A stretch of DNA of 64,000 nt, taken from Epiperipatus broadwayi. Lineage: Eukaryota; Onychophora; Udeonychophora; Euonychophora; Peripatidae. The stretch covers positions 62,001 through 126,000 of the forward strand of contig JAQFVV010007208.1 of the NCBI GenBank assembly GCA_028023455.1, given 5' to 3'. Positions 10,781 to 24,300 of this stretch are shown piece by piece; position 1 is the stretch's first letter; every line of letters starts with the position of its first letter. The notes under the pieces are model-generated. The model ran no database searches, had not been told where the DNA came from, and saw nothing but the letters and a program-made list of their open reading frames with translations. The translations under genes and the position numbers were made by a program.

Positions 10781-11990
10781 AGAAGTGAGATTGAAAGCTG
10801 CAAAATGATTTTTGGAAAAGTTCACAAATAATTTTTTAAGTCATGTGATAAATAAAGATGAAAAATATCTGAACCTAAAAAAGGTTAGACAAGTGAAAAA
10901 TAATGATAAAGAGCAAAAGAAAAGATGTACTCTGATTGTATATCTCCAACAGATCTTTCAAAAAAAGTATTCAAGCCATGGTTAGAAGCAAAGAAATTAT
11001 GGGAGCATGTTTATGTAATTTATGTTGGACTAATAAATGGATACCAAATTCTGATAGTTTTGAATTCATATTCAAATTGGCCTGAATATTAACTATTAAA
11101 ATCTGTGAACACAGAAAATACCATAAAAATGTTACAAGAAATTTTTGCTACCCATGGTTATTCCAAGATTTTAATATCAGATAATAGAACATTTACTTCT
11201 GAAAGATTTGCAAACTATGTGAGGCACAGAGAAATACAACATGTATATACCCCAGTATATTAGTCTGCTTCAAACAAATTTGCTGAAAATACAATGCAGA
11301 GTGGGAAAGTAGCCTTGAAAAAAATTAAGATAATTGATTTTAAAAATGCCATAATAGAAATTACATTATATACTAAGTGCTTTGAAAAGTAAATCATCTG
11401 CTGAATTACTGCTTGGGAGAAAATACTATACACATTTAACAAAATTTTTACCAACATATAGAATGGAGAGACAGAATGAAATGTATAAATCTAATTTAAG
11501 AAAATTTGATTTAGATGATGCTGTTTGGGTTTGAGATATTATAAAGAAGACATGGATTTCAAGTATCATTGAAATTGTATCTAAAGTTATACATGACATT
11601 AAACTTGAGAATGGATTGCATGTAAGAATCATTTACACAAGACATTTAATGATATACCAGTCATAGCTGTTAATAATTCTATTATAGCCAATTCTAAATT
11701 AGAAAATTTAAGTAAGAACTTAAATGAGGGTATACTTTCCACACAAGATGATATGTTAACTATTGAACTATGTAGGAGAGATGAAGAGGTTGATGATGAA
11801 TGGCCAGAGAAGCAGTTATTATCAAATAAAGCAGATCAAAATGAAAATCAAAGTGATTATACTTCAAGAAGTCAGAGAATTAAAAGCTGTACGGAAATAT
11901 TCAGGGATTATTTTCTAGCGCGAGGAGAGATGCACTCAAAAGTTATTGTGGATGTTTTAAATGAAATACTATTTTTATTTGTGTAATTAG
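10781..11990 (+). pseudogene. gypsy integrase core and pol C-terminus remnant
   Basis: Plus-strand translation gives an integrase core. A KLWEHVYVIYVGLINGY block (about 10990-11040) stands where the first catalytic aspartate should be, here tyrosine. LIVLNSYSNWPEY follows, then ISDNRTFTSERF (about 11176-11211) with the second aspartate kept. SASNKFAENTMQS (about 11265-11300) keeps the glutamate. Later KKTWISSIIE and KLENGLHVR (about 11550-11630) match the C-terminal DNA-binding region. The final 77-residue open frame (11753-11986), acidic and ending before the 3' LTR, is the usual variable pol tail. The zinc-binding N-terminus and RNase H are missing. Stops and one lost catalytic residue make it inactive. 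Confidence 0.85.
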
Positions 11991-12488
11991 TGCTGATAGA
12001 TTAGACAGTTTCTTCCTGAAAATAAAGCACTCTAGAAATGTGTAATTAAAAGTATGAATAATTGTTATGCAAATGAGATATAAAAAAGAACTCGCTCTCA
12101 AAATTTATAAGAGTTATACAGCAGTGGCCATAAAGAAGAACAAATCACTGTTGACAATTAATGACTTCTCTACTAAAGAGAAGAAAAAAATGTACTTAGA
12201 AAATATAGACTAAATGGACTAAATGCAGTTGTGACAATGGGAACTAAATGCACATTATTAATAAACTGAATAACAGTGATGAGTGAAGAAATGTAGTAGT
12301 AGACTTGCTTGTACTTATCCCCAAATTATTAAGAGGAAAAAGTAGTTATTCTTGTTAATATTATAATTTCTGTATATATATATTATTACTAGAAATTCAA
12401 TTTAAGAATAAATTTAGTGAAATATAAGTGTTCATTTTATTTTAACTTTATGGTATCACAGCTGGATAGAGATCCTCCAGTGAATACA
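11953..12488 (+). repeat. 3' LTR of the decayed gypsy element
   Basis: It pairs with 5670-6214. It starts TGTTTTAAATG and ends GTGAATACA, giving TG...CA termini. Substitutions and small indels along the whole length show an old insertion. Confidence 0.8.
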
Positions 12489-15400
12489 GCAACTATTAAA
12501 TATAACCAAGTTAGTCATCTGATCTTCTCTCACTCCAGAAAAGCAACAGATAATCATCTTCTATGGTAGAACTACATATTTGAGATTACAGACTGGCATA
12601 CACAAGGAGTTTAACAATGCACTCTGTTTGGTTTCATTTTTTTAATGAATTTGGTCATCACTGATTGCTTGCAAGGGACAATCAATTACTAATGTTTTCC
12701 CCAAAAGCGGTTGGCCTTTAATAGCTCCATTAAAACAGCTATTTTCCTGGCTATAGTGACCATATAATAACATTTGCAATGTATCCAATACTGTCATCAG
12801 CCAAGCAAGAAAAAAAGAATGATTTGTTCATTGCCTTTTCCAATCATAATTTTTTTTAACCATTTAATCTTTTTTATTATTATTAAATCACAAAAGCAAA
12901 AAAAAAAACTATATTTTTTTCAAATTGCTAATAAATTCTTTCTCTTATACAACATAACTAAATTACAAGAAATTGAACTAAATTAAAAAAAAAAAATTGA
13001 TCAAGAATTGTAGATATAATTAAACCAAAAAAATTCTACGTCTTTCGGTTATCTAAAATATTTATAAACAACAAAGAAAAATAAGATATGTTCTTTCTTT
13101 TCTTCAACTAACATAAATTAATTAAATTATTATTTTTAATTACAATAGAAATAAAATTTTATCTTATTTAAAACAGCTATATTTTTCATGACATAGAATT
13201 ACATACATGAAATTATATTATTTTGATTATATTTAAACAAATAAATACAATTATAGTAATTTATACTTGAAATATTAATTAATTTTATAATTAAAATTGT
13301 AGTGACAAAAATATACAACTCATTTTTACAATTAATCATTGTCTTTTAATTTGATTATTTTTAATCTAGTTATTTACTATGGTTTTTATAATATCAAACA
13401 AAGTCATATTTATCTCTGTTTGATACTATTGCAATACATAAAAAAGTAATAATTAAGAATTAATAAAGAAAATAAAAATCCAGATTTATGCCAAAAGATA
13501 CAAGTTATTGAATTTGAGCAATAAAACAGTAGCAGATTTTTTCTAACCAATAGTGCCACCTAGTGCAATTTTTAGTAATCAAAAGATGCTAGAAGGTTAT
13601 GCATTATAATTTCTATCCAGTGCTTACTTATCCAATAAATATCCCCAGACTAGTTTCTAGCTTACGCTAATGCACCCCCCAGATCCTCATCTTTTTTCAT
13701 TAACTATAAAAGATATTATCCCAAACTGAAAACAATGTTGCTAATTCAAATATATAATCATACAGATATCTGAATTCATTTCAATATCTACATATTTCAG
13801 TGTCACTGGTGTTTTAATAATCATCATCATCATTATCCTTTGGCTAGGATATGTTTTTCTTTTTTCTGTCATTTGAAAAGTTAAAATCTGCTAAAGCAAT
13901 TTGTACAACTACTGGAGAGTATAGTGTAATGTTTACTTTTAACAGAATTAAATTATATCAGTTAATATTTAAAAATAGGTACAAAGTATCTAAAAAAAGG
14001 TTTAATTTAATCATAATAGCATGGTATGCTTAGCATGCTTTTGAGTAATCATAAATGTAGCATTGATTGTAAGCAGGGCTTACGATGTTTATAAGAGAGT
14101 AATCAAATCAAGAATTTTCATAATATTTGAATTGTAAATAAGTTTATTTAATGCTACATTTATGACTACTTAGTATTTGAAACCATATCATGCTATTACC
14201 ATTAAATTAAGCTTTTCTCTAGATACTTTGTACATATTTATTTTTTGAATTGCATTTTCCAAGAAAAAGTTTATCGAAGTTTTTGACATTGATATTTAAT
14301 AATAAGTTATTAATTATGACAATTATAAAAATTTATACATTAACAAGTTTAGTTTTGATCTATTTTTACATTATTAATTATAACTGCTTTGTGATAAAAA
14401 TTATTACATCTAATATTCAAAGAAGGATAAAAGATTAATAAAGCTAATTTTACTAATGATTTCCAATTGTTAATATCATGATTATTGATAGTTACAGTTA
14501 TGTGGATGCTGAAACCAATTGTAGACTTTTGTTTAATCTGGTTTATAACAGTTTTCTCTTTAGCCTTTGTAACCAACTTCAGTATCATCTCAGAAGCTAT
14601 CAATAGTTTTCTTTACTAGCTTAAACATCTCCAGAAGTCATTTTTAGCCTCTGCTAGTTTGCAACACTGATGCAGACATTCTCTATTTGTAATGGATCAA
14701 GCAAATCAGTCACTATAATTTGAATCAATCAGTTTTACTTTTTCATTACTAACACATGTGATTATCTGGTCATTTCTATCCTTATTATTTTTTAGAAACT
14801 GACAGTGTACAATATATAATAGTGGAAATAGATTATTCACTGAAAAATAGATTTTGTATTCATTGTTTTTATGATTATGTAATTTATTTTATGTTTTCAT
14901 TTTTATGGATAAAAGTATTATTGTTTCAAGAGAATTTTAAAAATAAGTATCTTCAAAGATAATTCAGGTAAGATGTTTGCAGAAAAACATTTTTATTTAA
15001 ATAGAGATATTGCTCATTATTAATAGCAGAAGACATAATTACAAGATGGATGAGCTCATTCTAAGCTTCCCGTTCCTATTATTGGTTGCCATTTTTATTT
15101 AAACACTATCAATAGACACACACTAACATTATTTCTGAGGATAGTTACTTTTCAAAAATTTTCTTAAACATAATTTTTTACTCATAACAATGAAAACGTA
15201 ATATATAATTTCAAAAACATAGAAACTAATATCTGCATAAGAAATAAAACATATTACATTCTCACATGACCAATCACATGTTGATAAATCATTTTTAATA
15301 AATGTGATCAATTCAAACATTCGATAAGAAATTTTATTAGCACTCATAAATCAAAGCAAAACAAAAAAATTATGAAAATAATATATATTTAGAAAACAAA

Positions 15401-16660
15401 CCTGGAAATAATATATTTAATGCATAAATGATGATAGAAAAATAATTATATATTTGTAATGCCAACATTACGTAAGAAATTAAGGTATCAATGATGACAA
15501 ATACTAATTTAATTTCTTCTATTATTGTTTATTCACTGATAATAATTTTAAGGTTCTCAAATATATATTATTTTTATAATTTTGTTCCTTCATAATGGCT
15601 ATTACCATGCATGCTAATAAAATTTCTCAGTGAATGCTGTGTTGTTTTTAATTATTGTTTGTCCATTAAAATTATCATTATTATTATTTTTTTCTAAATA
15701 ACTTATATTTATTTCATAGTGTCAATCATTCTACACTAAGTATTAATTCTCCTCCAAAGAAAAGATTAATTTATTTAGACTTTATATAATAAATAGCTGA
15801 GTGATGCTTTGAACCTAGAAGATCATATTCATAGTGCTTAAATTCAGTAACTGAAACCATTACTGAAAGAAAATGATTTAATGAAAGGTAGTTAATATGT
15901 AAATTTGTTGATTTACATATTTCATTTTCTGGACAAAGTGATACAAAATTTTTTTTTTGTTTATTTCACAGGTGGTATCAGCAATAAGCTATGTTTTGAA
16001 TTTTTTTTCCTGATCATTGCATTCTGTACATACTATGTTAATATTATGTAAAGCAAAGTTATGACCAGATTCTATTTCTGCTTGAGGAACACTGACTTTA
16101 CACTAAAATCTTTTTTGCATGGTTGTAAATATATTTATGAAGACAATAAAGCCAATTACTCAAGACTTTATTAGGTTTATAAATACAGATGATAACAATT
16201 AACCCATAAGCTATCAAAAATCTCAACCTGTAGCCAAGGCAACCTTCTTTAACAATAAAGATGGTATAATCTTTATATATGAGCTGCTATATTTATATAG
16301 ACAATAAATATTGCAATTTTTCCAAGGAATGTGAGATTAATAATGCAAAGAAGTTTAAACAAACCATTAATAAGGCATATATAGCCTGTTCTGAAAGCAG
16401 ATTAATAAATAGTCTATTATAACTTTCAAATTCTGAAAGAACACTAATAAATAATCATTTATAACTTCCAAATTCCATATAAAGTATATATTTACTAAGA
16501 CAATAAAGTAAAAAATAATAAACAAACACAGTCTTTTATTTAAAAATAGCCCATTCATTTCAATATATATATCAAACCACACAGAAACTTCTTTATAAAT
16601 CTTGATTTACTATAATATGAACTATTATAATGCACAATAACATACTCCAAAGTTTTGACG
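12489..16660. other. non-coding AT-rich stretch with small repeat fragments
   Basis: No gene is recognised. Two small structures stand out. At 13590-13680 is a fragment related to the arms of the inverted-repeat element at 27601-28157 (shared ATCCCCAGACTAGTTTCTAGC-type block). At 14044-14171 a short element is bounded by a roughly 20-bp inverted repeat (AATCATAAATGTAGCATT / AATGCTACATTTATGACT). The longer AT-rich open frames look like chance. Confidence 0.4.
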
Positions 16661-16675
16661 ATATTATTTTATAGT

Positions 16676-16803
16676 CTTTATCAAGGAAAAATTAAAAAAT
16701 ACATAAAAACAATAAATACAAATATTCCATAATACATATAACAATGTATTATGAAATATTTGTATTTATTGTTTATGTATTTTTTAGTCGTTCCTTGATA
16801 AAG
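16676..16803. repeat. 60-bp-arm palindrome beside a Penelope relic
   Basis: The left arm 16676-16738 and right arm 16744-16803 are near-complementary around a 5-base centre. Both arms carry TTTATCAAGGA / TCCTTGATAAA and a shared AATAAATACAAATATT block. It abuts the minus-strand Penelope endonuclease relic downstream of its stop and probably derives from that element's terminal repeats. Confidence 0.8.
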
Positions 16804-16900
16804 TCGAAACATTGGAATATTTTATTGTACATTAAGGTTTCACTGCTACAAGCAGACTTCTCAAGTGTAAAGAACTACAAAAAACTACACTATATATATA

Positions 16901-17400
16901 TTAGACACTATCCACAAATCCATTTACTTCCCATCCACCCTTAATATTAAAAGAATTCTTAAATAAGTTAATTGCTTCAGAATAACAAATTTTCAATAAT
17001 AAAGATTCTTTAATTCTTTTGATTTCATTTCTCTCAAAGAAGACAACCTTAGCTTCATAAAAATTAATAGTGTGGGCTGTATCTTTTTTATGGACATACA
17101 AAGCAGAACTAAGATATTTATTTTTAACCCTACCTTTATGAGCCTTTTAAACTCAAACTACTCTTACCTATGTAAACTTTCTTACAAAACAAGGGATAAA
17201 ATACACTACACCAGAAATAGTCCTCCTATCAAAATTTTCCTTTGTATTATTTAATAAATTGTTCAAAGTAATACCCCTTTTGCAAGCAATTTTTTTTATT
17301 TCCAAACAAATTGCTATTTTTACATACAGTTTTATAAAAATACAATTTAAATGGAAAAGAAATAAAATCATATTTTTCTTTATCCTTTACATCATTACAA
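16901..17400 (-). pseudogene. second Penelope-like GIY-YIG endonuclease relic
   Basis: The minus strand carries LLNNTKENFDRRTISGVVYF then IPCFVRKFT. In the next frame it reads KKVYIGKSSLSLKGS, and after another frame change KNKYLSSALYVHKKDTAHTI, NFYEAKVVFFERNEIKRIKE and a NSFNIKGGW ending. GVVYF and VYIG are the two signature strands of a GIY-YIG nuclease. The later H-x-I-x-F and R-x-x-x-R-x-KESLL pattern is the usual Penelope C-terminus. At least one frameshift separates the signature strands from the C-terminal half. No RT is recognisable upstream. Its sequence differs clearly from both other Penelope fragments in the window, so it is a separate family. Confidence 0.7.
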
Positions 17401-17694
17401 ATATTACTATTAAATAAAATACTTTTAACATATTTACATTGACTTTCATTGTGATGTTAAATATAATCAAACTCATTTTTTTAGTCTATGAAACATAGTC
17501 AAAATATTCTAAATAACAATAAACTATAAATATGTGGCAAACAAACAATTAGAATATACTGCAAACATATAAGTTAATATTATTAAAATAAACACCATAA
17601 AACAGCACAGCAATTGAAATAAACTGAAAGACTGCTATAGATAATTAAATATCTAAAAAAACCACTGAAGTGGATTTTCTGCTGCTGACTTTTT
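17401..17694. other. non-coding gap
   Basis: AT-rich; nothing is recognised. Confidence 0.4.
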
Positions 17695-18175
17695 ATATGC
17701 AATAAGTGCTCAGATATACATTAAGATAGCCAATCTTCATACTTTAATGAACAGGCTTCAATCCACTATACACTCCAACTCTTCAACCATCCATCCAATT
17801 GAAAATCTGATGATGGAAGCTCAAAGTGGTGAGTGGTGGCTCATGTGAGAGTCTAAGCTCATATACATTATATATTACACATATTGATACTGGTATATAA
17901 TAAGCCTGTATTTCAGTTATTACATAGTAGAGATGTCTGCCCATCCCTTGCAATGTATTAAATGGATTATGTCCTGCACATGAGGGGTCAGATTGACCTT
18001 AGGTCAACATGGATGTGATTAGAATCTCGGCCTGAGGATGGCCTTTGACCGCTCCATCATTAGATTTTCAATTGGATGGCTGGTTGAAGAGTTGGAGTGT
18101 GGGGTGGATTGAAGCCTATCCATTAAACTATGAAGATTGGCTATCTTAATATATATCTAAACACTTATTGCATAT
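17695..18175. mobile_element. foldback element with about 120-bp inverted arms
   Basis: The left arm (17695-17816) and the reverse complement of the right arm (18049-18175) match over most of their length. They share ATATGCAATAAGTG, AAGATAGCCAATCTTCATA, CTCCAACTCTTCAACCA and CAATTGAAAATCTGATGATGGA. The about 230-bp middle has no coding frame. Related sequence occurs in both orientations at 55.4-57.2 kb. It is a non-coding foldback or MITE-type element. Confidence 0.85.
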
Positions 18176-18395
18176 ATATGTAGAGATGATAATCTGGATC
18201 AACTGATGATTGCTGTTTTAGCATGAAATACGAATATTGGTGATTATTTATCTTTTCGACATATATGTGTTCAAGTGTATCAGTGATATGAGATAGAGTG
18301 GTGAGTGGTGGGTCGTGTGAAAGTCTGTGCTCATATACCCTATATATTACATATATTGATACAAGTAAATAATAAGCTTGTATTTCAGTTATCTT
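17828..18395. repeat. 97-bp direct repeats bracketing the foldback right half
   Basis: A segment starting TGGTGAGTGGTGG occurs at 17828-17925 and again at 18299-18395. Both copies continue to AATAAGC-TGTATTTCAGTTA with a few substitutions. One copy lies inside and one outside the foldback unit, so this locus was built by nested or duplicated insertions. Confidence 0.8.
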
Positions 18396-21300
18396 GATTA
18401 TTTCTAAAATATTTCACTAAGCAATTTTTTTTTACTTAAATAAAGCTAATTACCTCATTTTCTTTTCATGCTTCAAATTTAATAATAGATTTCTATTGTA
18501 AAATTTTTAAAATTTATAATTTTTAACCTTATCTTTTCAACATATTATTTCCATTCCATTTTCATATATATATAGTACAAGTTTCATAATATAATTAAAT
18601 ATTTATTATTTTTTAAATTTTTAATCATATTTGAAATATATTTAATTACTTCTGGTTTTAAAAAAATCTTATTGGTCATCACAAATTTTGCAATCTTATT
18701 TTTTTTGAGAGGGGAAAGGGTCACTTTATTCTAATTTATCTAATTAAATAAAAATTTAAAACGTTTAAGAAATTTACCTCATTATTTTTTCAATTTAAAT
18801 TTTTGTTGAAATTTTACTTCTATAATTATTTTATTTGCTTTCATTTATTATAACTATTAAATATATTTTAAAATGATATTTTCAAAAAACAAATTTAATG
18901 TATTCTTGAAATAACTTTTGTATTTTCTTTTTTATATACCTAATGTAGTGATGGAAAACCAAGTAAGTAAACTTAGGACCCTATGAGAGGAGGGTGCAAT
19001 AATAATGACAATTCTGTCACATTATATTGATGTACAATTATTTCAACAATTTTGAATTTATTTGAAATTTAATTTATTTGTGGGCATGCGAATTTACCCA
19101 TATATTTATGCTGGTAGCCTATCAGCTATTTCCTGTTTACTTATGGAGGGAAAGTATTATATTTTTGGTTGCCTTGTGTTCCAGAAAATTCTCTTTATAG
19201 TTTTGTACACACACCCACAAATATAAACAAACCAACATTTACATAATGCATTGTAACAAGAAGACTTCTATAATTCTTCAGAAAGGAACAGTAAAAGAGA
19301 AAGGCATTATTTAGACAAGATTGCCTATTTCTGGATGATAAATTGAAATGTTTCCCTTCCTGTTTTATTCATTTGCTAAGAATAAATAGATACTCATTAT
19401 CAATCACTATTACTAATAATTGGATTAACTATAGAATGACAAAATGAAATAAAAATCCTAAATCTGATTAGAATCAAAAACCTTTTTACATTTTATATAA
19501 GCATAAAGAAATTGATGAATTGCCTTTGCACCATTCGATATTTTATAAAAATAGAAAATATAGAAAGTTTACTTAAACATACTCTAAAAAGCATATTAAA
19601 ACTTGCTTTAGAAGTATTATCGATTGCTTCGTAAATTTAATATAATATACTCGTGTATTAAAAATTGTTTTTATAAAGACTTCTGTGTCATTTTCATTGT
19701 TAATATTGTTATGATTTGTCTTTTCTGATGCCCTAAAATAAAAGGATATATAAAGAAACAGAACGGATTAATTTTTCAAAATTATTATTATTTTAAAAAA
19801 AAAAAATTATAATCTTTTAAGAGGATTACTCAATAGAATTGAAAAATATACAAACACTGTACCTCAACAGCAATTTTAAGATTATATGACGTAGAAAGTT
19901 TAAAATTAAAAAAAATTCTTTAAAGTTTATATTATAATGAATATTTAGATTGTTACAATAAATATAACACTCTTTTTGACAAATCTATAAACAGTATTAT
20001 AACAATATTTTCCTTGTTTAAACAGCATATTAGAGATATATTTCTCTTTTTTGTTTGCCCCCACTTTTTTATTATTATTATTATTATTGTTGTTGTTAAT
20101 ATTATTATTATTATTGTTTCTGGTATTGTTCTTCTAATTTAATTTTTTTTAATTACTTTTTTTTAGCATTTTTATTTTAAAAATCACTTTTAATTAAGTT
20201 TAGTAAACCTACGGTCTTCTTGCCAATATAGAATATATAACTAATATTCTGACTTGAAACTATTCAGTAATTAAAAAAAAAAAAAAAAACTTTTAACGTT
20301 TCTTCAAGTTTTCAATTTTTGTTATTAAAACTTTTATCTTTTTTTTCCAATTCTAAATTCATTTCTATGATTACAAAAATGCAATTAACACCAAGGTTAC
20401 CAGACAACCAATATTATAAAAAAATTATCATATTTGAAAGATAAAAATAATACTAATAAAAATTATAACTTATAATTATTTCCGAATTTGAGATTAGAAT
20501 TTGCTAATCTAATGCATCAACGGTTGATTTTAAGTGTTTTATTAAATCACATTGCATATCATAGATATATACTGAAATATTACCTAATACCTGGGTTAAT
20601 CCTTGACAAGTAAAAAAAAAATATTGCAGTATCAATTTAGAGATGATTTTTAGACAATAAAAAGATACCATTAAGCTAGAAAGTAAAACAAAGAGTAAAA
20701 AATGTTCAAACAATCACTACCTGGAAATGGATATCTAATAACATCTTCTTCATTAGTAATTCTTTATAGAGAACAATTGGAAAAATCTTTGTCTTGCACA
20801 AGTTATTTAAAAGTTGTTTTACCCACACACATTCTCTTTCCTTTTTGCTCTTTCTCTCTCTCACACACACATATAAGATTGTTTTAGGTTATTTTGATGA
20901 GAAACTCCATGTATATGATTTAAAACTAACTTAATGCCTAAAAGAAATGCCAGTCTGTTATTATTTTTGTGTAATCCATATGAATCCGACTGAAAACATT
21001 TTAATCAAAATATATATTGACAATCAATTAAAAAGAATTTCTGGGAAAAAAAGATTTTCGTTCAAGCATTTAGTAACTCTAATCAAGATAATTTTAAACC
21101 ATATGAATTTGGTTTTTTGTTGAACAATCTTAAGTAAACACATTTTTATTCTTGAAAATGTATCATAGAGAAGTTGGTAACACATCCACATGTAATGCCA
21201 ACAATAAAGAGTTTGATTAAAAATGAAATTTGAAATTGTTTTATATAGATAAAGATTTCTAAACCAATATTGGATTTCTTTTCCAGATGATTAAGTCAGT

Positions 21301-24300
21301 CACCCAATTACTGATAGGTAAATAAATTTCTAGCTACTATTAATTAGAATAAAAAAAAGCATGAAAACTTTTACTAACAAATGATTGACTAGCCTGGTGT
21401 TTAATGTTTGTTTTTTAATGATATAGAGGTTTTTTCAATTGGGCTGTGGAAAGATACATTTTATCTATCAATAATATATTACAATATTTCCATTAAAGAC
21501 TTGTATTATCATTTGCTATAAAAACTGTAAGAATATAATCTAGTGATTTGATTTCATCTGCCATTTTGTGGAAGTATCGCTATTAAGATATTTTGTCTGT
21601 GTTTTTTCATGGTACTGCAATTTGAAATTTTACATATAACTAGTCTGAACTCATCAATAACTGTTTGTTATGATATACACTAATAAAATATAATAATAAA
21701 TGATAGAGCCAATGTTTATAGAAGTAGTATAGAACATGACATACTATATGCTCTATTTTATTTTCTGGTTTTACATAACACTGAAGTCTCATTGAAAAGG
21801 CTAATCAGTAAATAGAACAAATCCCCATATTTCTTCAAAATGTGACAATCAGATGTAAATTTGACAAAATTTTCCACAAATGTCATTAATTATTAGGAGA
21901 AAGAAATAACATTGCTATCTGAAATTGGTGAGTGATGCAAGATGATAAAAAATCATAAGATTCAATCTGCTTTATTGTAAACCAGAGGCAACTCTGGATT
22001 TCAAGTAGATATGAAATATGTGTTTGGATTGAAAAGAAAGTTTCTGATTCCCAGCTTGAGAGAGCATGTGTGCTTACTTCAGTCAAAACACTGTGACAAA
22101 TAGCTAGTTTATGATAACCTCAATGCCAGATGATTATTTTGGGCTGCAGCCAAATGCAAAAATCTGAAAGTGATATCCATATTGGCAGAACTGTTACAAT
22201 CTTATCTAGATCACATATACTGAGAAGTATCATGTCAGCAAAAAATATGTATCTCTTCCTAGTATTTATTCATTAAAAAGAACATTTTGATTACTTTGTT
22301 TGGATTCATTTTTTACACTTGTACTATATTAACCTCATTTTTATTGTTGTTGTAAATTTAAAAAAAAAACTTATCGAAAGCAGAAGTTAATTAATTAAAA
22401 TAATAAAATCACCTGGTTTTAGTTTTTTTAAATTTGAAGCTACACTTTTGATAAGAATGCATAAATTTGAATTATATTATTGTGTCATTTTTAAAAATAT
22501 TTTTAATTATTAATGAGTTTATTAAATAAGTGTTTAAAAAGATTCTAGTGGTAATGTCTATTTCTCCAGCTATCTGTTCTCTGAACTGGCAGGGTATGTG
22601 ATTTGATTTCTTACAGCTTAGTGTCTGAGAGTTTTTTAAATTGTTAGTAAAATTTATTTAAAATAAAATAAGCTGTATTGTCTTTAGGGTCCTTAATTCT
22701 TGAGCTAGAAGACTTAAATTCGTAGGAAATTAATGATGTTAAGATCACAAGAATATAATTTCTTAGCTATATTTTAGTGAATATTATAAAACCAGAACTC
22801 ATTGATAAAATTAATTATTTTTATTTTTTAACTTCTAGTTCATTATCATAGTCTATTTGTTTGCAGAGTTATATATTTATGTAATTCAATAATAGATTTG
22901 GTACCAGTTGCAAAATAATTATAATAATGTAAAAAAAAAACTAAGGTTATAAAGATTGTAACTTCTTTTCTTAGCAAATTTTAAAGCTGCTCTTTTTTAT
23001 TTCTAAGAAGATGTATGATCATATATTAAAAAAAACTATTTAAATAAATTACAATAAAAAATTTACAGATGTGAATAACATATATCTGATAATTTGTTGG
23101 TTAATATAAAATATACATCCAATAAATAAAGTGAAGTAAATGATGACAAATTTAAATGAGATGAATTGCAATATACAAAAAAGATTCCCAGCACATAAAT
23201 CTTAATGGGCTAAAGTCAAATTGATTGAAGTTATAATAGTTGTTTGCTTTAATTCTTGTACTAATTGCAATAGTAATTTTTGTTGTAATTATGGTTTACT
23301 AACAGTGATTCAAATATAAAAATTATTAAATGAAAAAATGCTTTCATTAATTTAAACAATTATAAACTGATAAATTAGTTTGTAGGCACAAAAATTTATG
23401 ACATATAAGACTTCATTTATAAAAATGGAAATAAATATAATTTATACATTTTATGTAAAAACTCATCTATCTAAGGTCAGAACTTTTTTTAAAAAAATTT
23501 AATATCTGGGAATCAAATTGTCATAATTAAAAATGTCATCATATCAATCCATTTTATCTTAGAGTAATTAGCGTTTTATGCATAATTAAATTATATTATA
23601 AATATAAACAATAGAAATGCACCCAATTTAGATGCAGATAATAATTAAAACAGTATAAAATGATTTAGACATTAGCAATAGTACTGTCAATTCTCAGCTG
23701 GAACAATTGACTGAAAAGTCAGAATATGATAGAAAAATAAAATTTCTGTTCCATTTCAAAAATATGTATCCAGATAAATTTATGGTATAAGTAGCATTAC
23801 GTTACAATCAGCGGGTATATCACTTTTTAAAAACAATCCAGTAGTTTTTAAATACTAAATTAATTCTCTTAATAGTACTAAATGAAAATACTAAGATTTA
23901 ATGAATCGGTTTCCCAATAAATGACAAAAATGTAAATTCATTGTCATGAATGCCCATACTTCTGCAAGCCCGAAGGCAAAAAAAAATTATTAAATTTCCG
24001 GCGATGACTTATTTATAAAAGGAAACAAATCAATGTTAGGCAAAAAAAAAAAAAAAGAGAAATATAATTGTGGAATCGTTAGTGGTCGGGTCATGTGTCA
24101 GATGCAGAAAATAAATAATAAGCTAATTAATTGCACTTAGAATTCACATTTTTTAATTATTAAATACTGTTATTTATCAATAATAATAATAAACAATTGC
24201 CAAAAATAAATTATTTTGAGAAAACCAAATTGTTTTCATAGCTCATTTAATATGGAAACACACAATTCTTCATTTTAAGTAGAAATAGTTTCTTTTTTTT

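Larger units (their letters stand above)
5670..12488 (+). mobile_element. decayed Ty3/gypsy LTR retrotransposon with nested Penelope-like element
   Basis: Two diverged direct repeats (5670-6214 and 11953-12488) enclose plus-strand gag zinc knuckles, a protease trace, RT motifs and an integrase core in the gypsy order (PR-RT-...-IN). All coding parts carry stops and frameshifts. The region expected to encode the RT C-terminus, RNase H and the integrase zinc-binding domain is missing. In its place sits the minus-strand Penelope element plus its tandem array (about 7926-10780). I found no clear target-site duplication, as expected for an old copy. The integrase reading resembles CsRn1/Mag-type gypsy proteins, but the clade is not certain. 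Confidence 0.85.
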
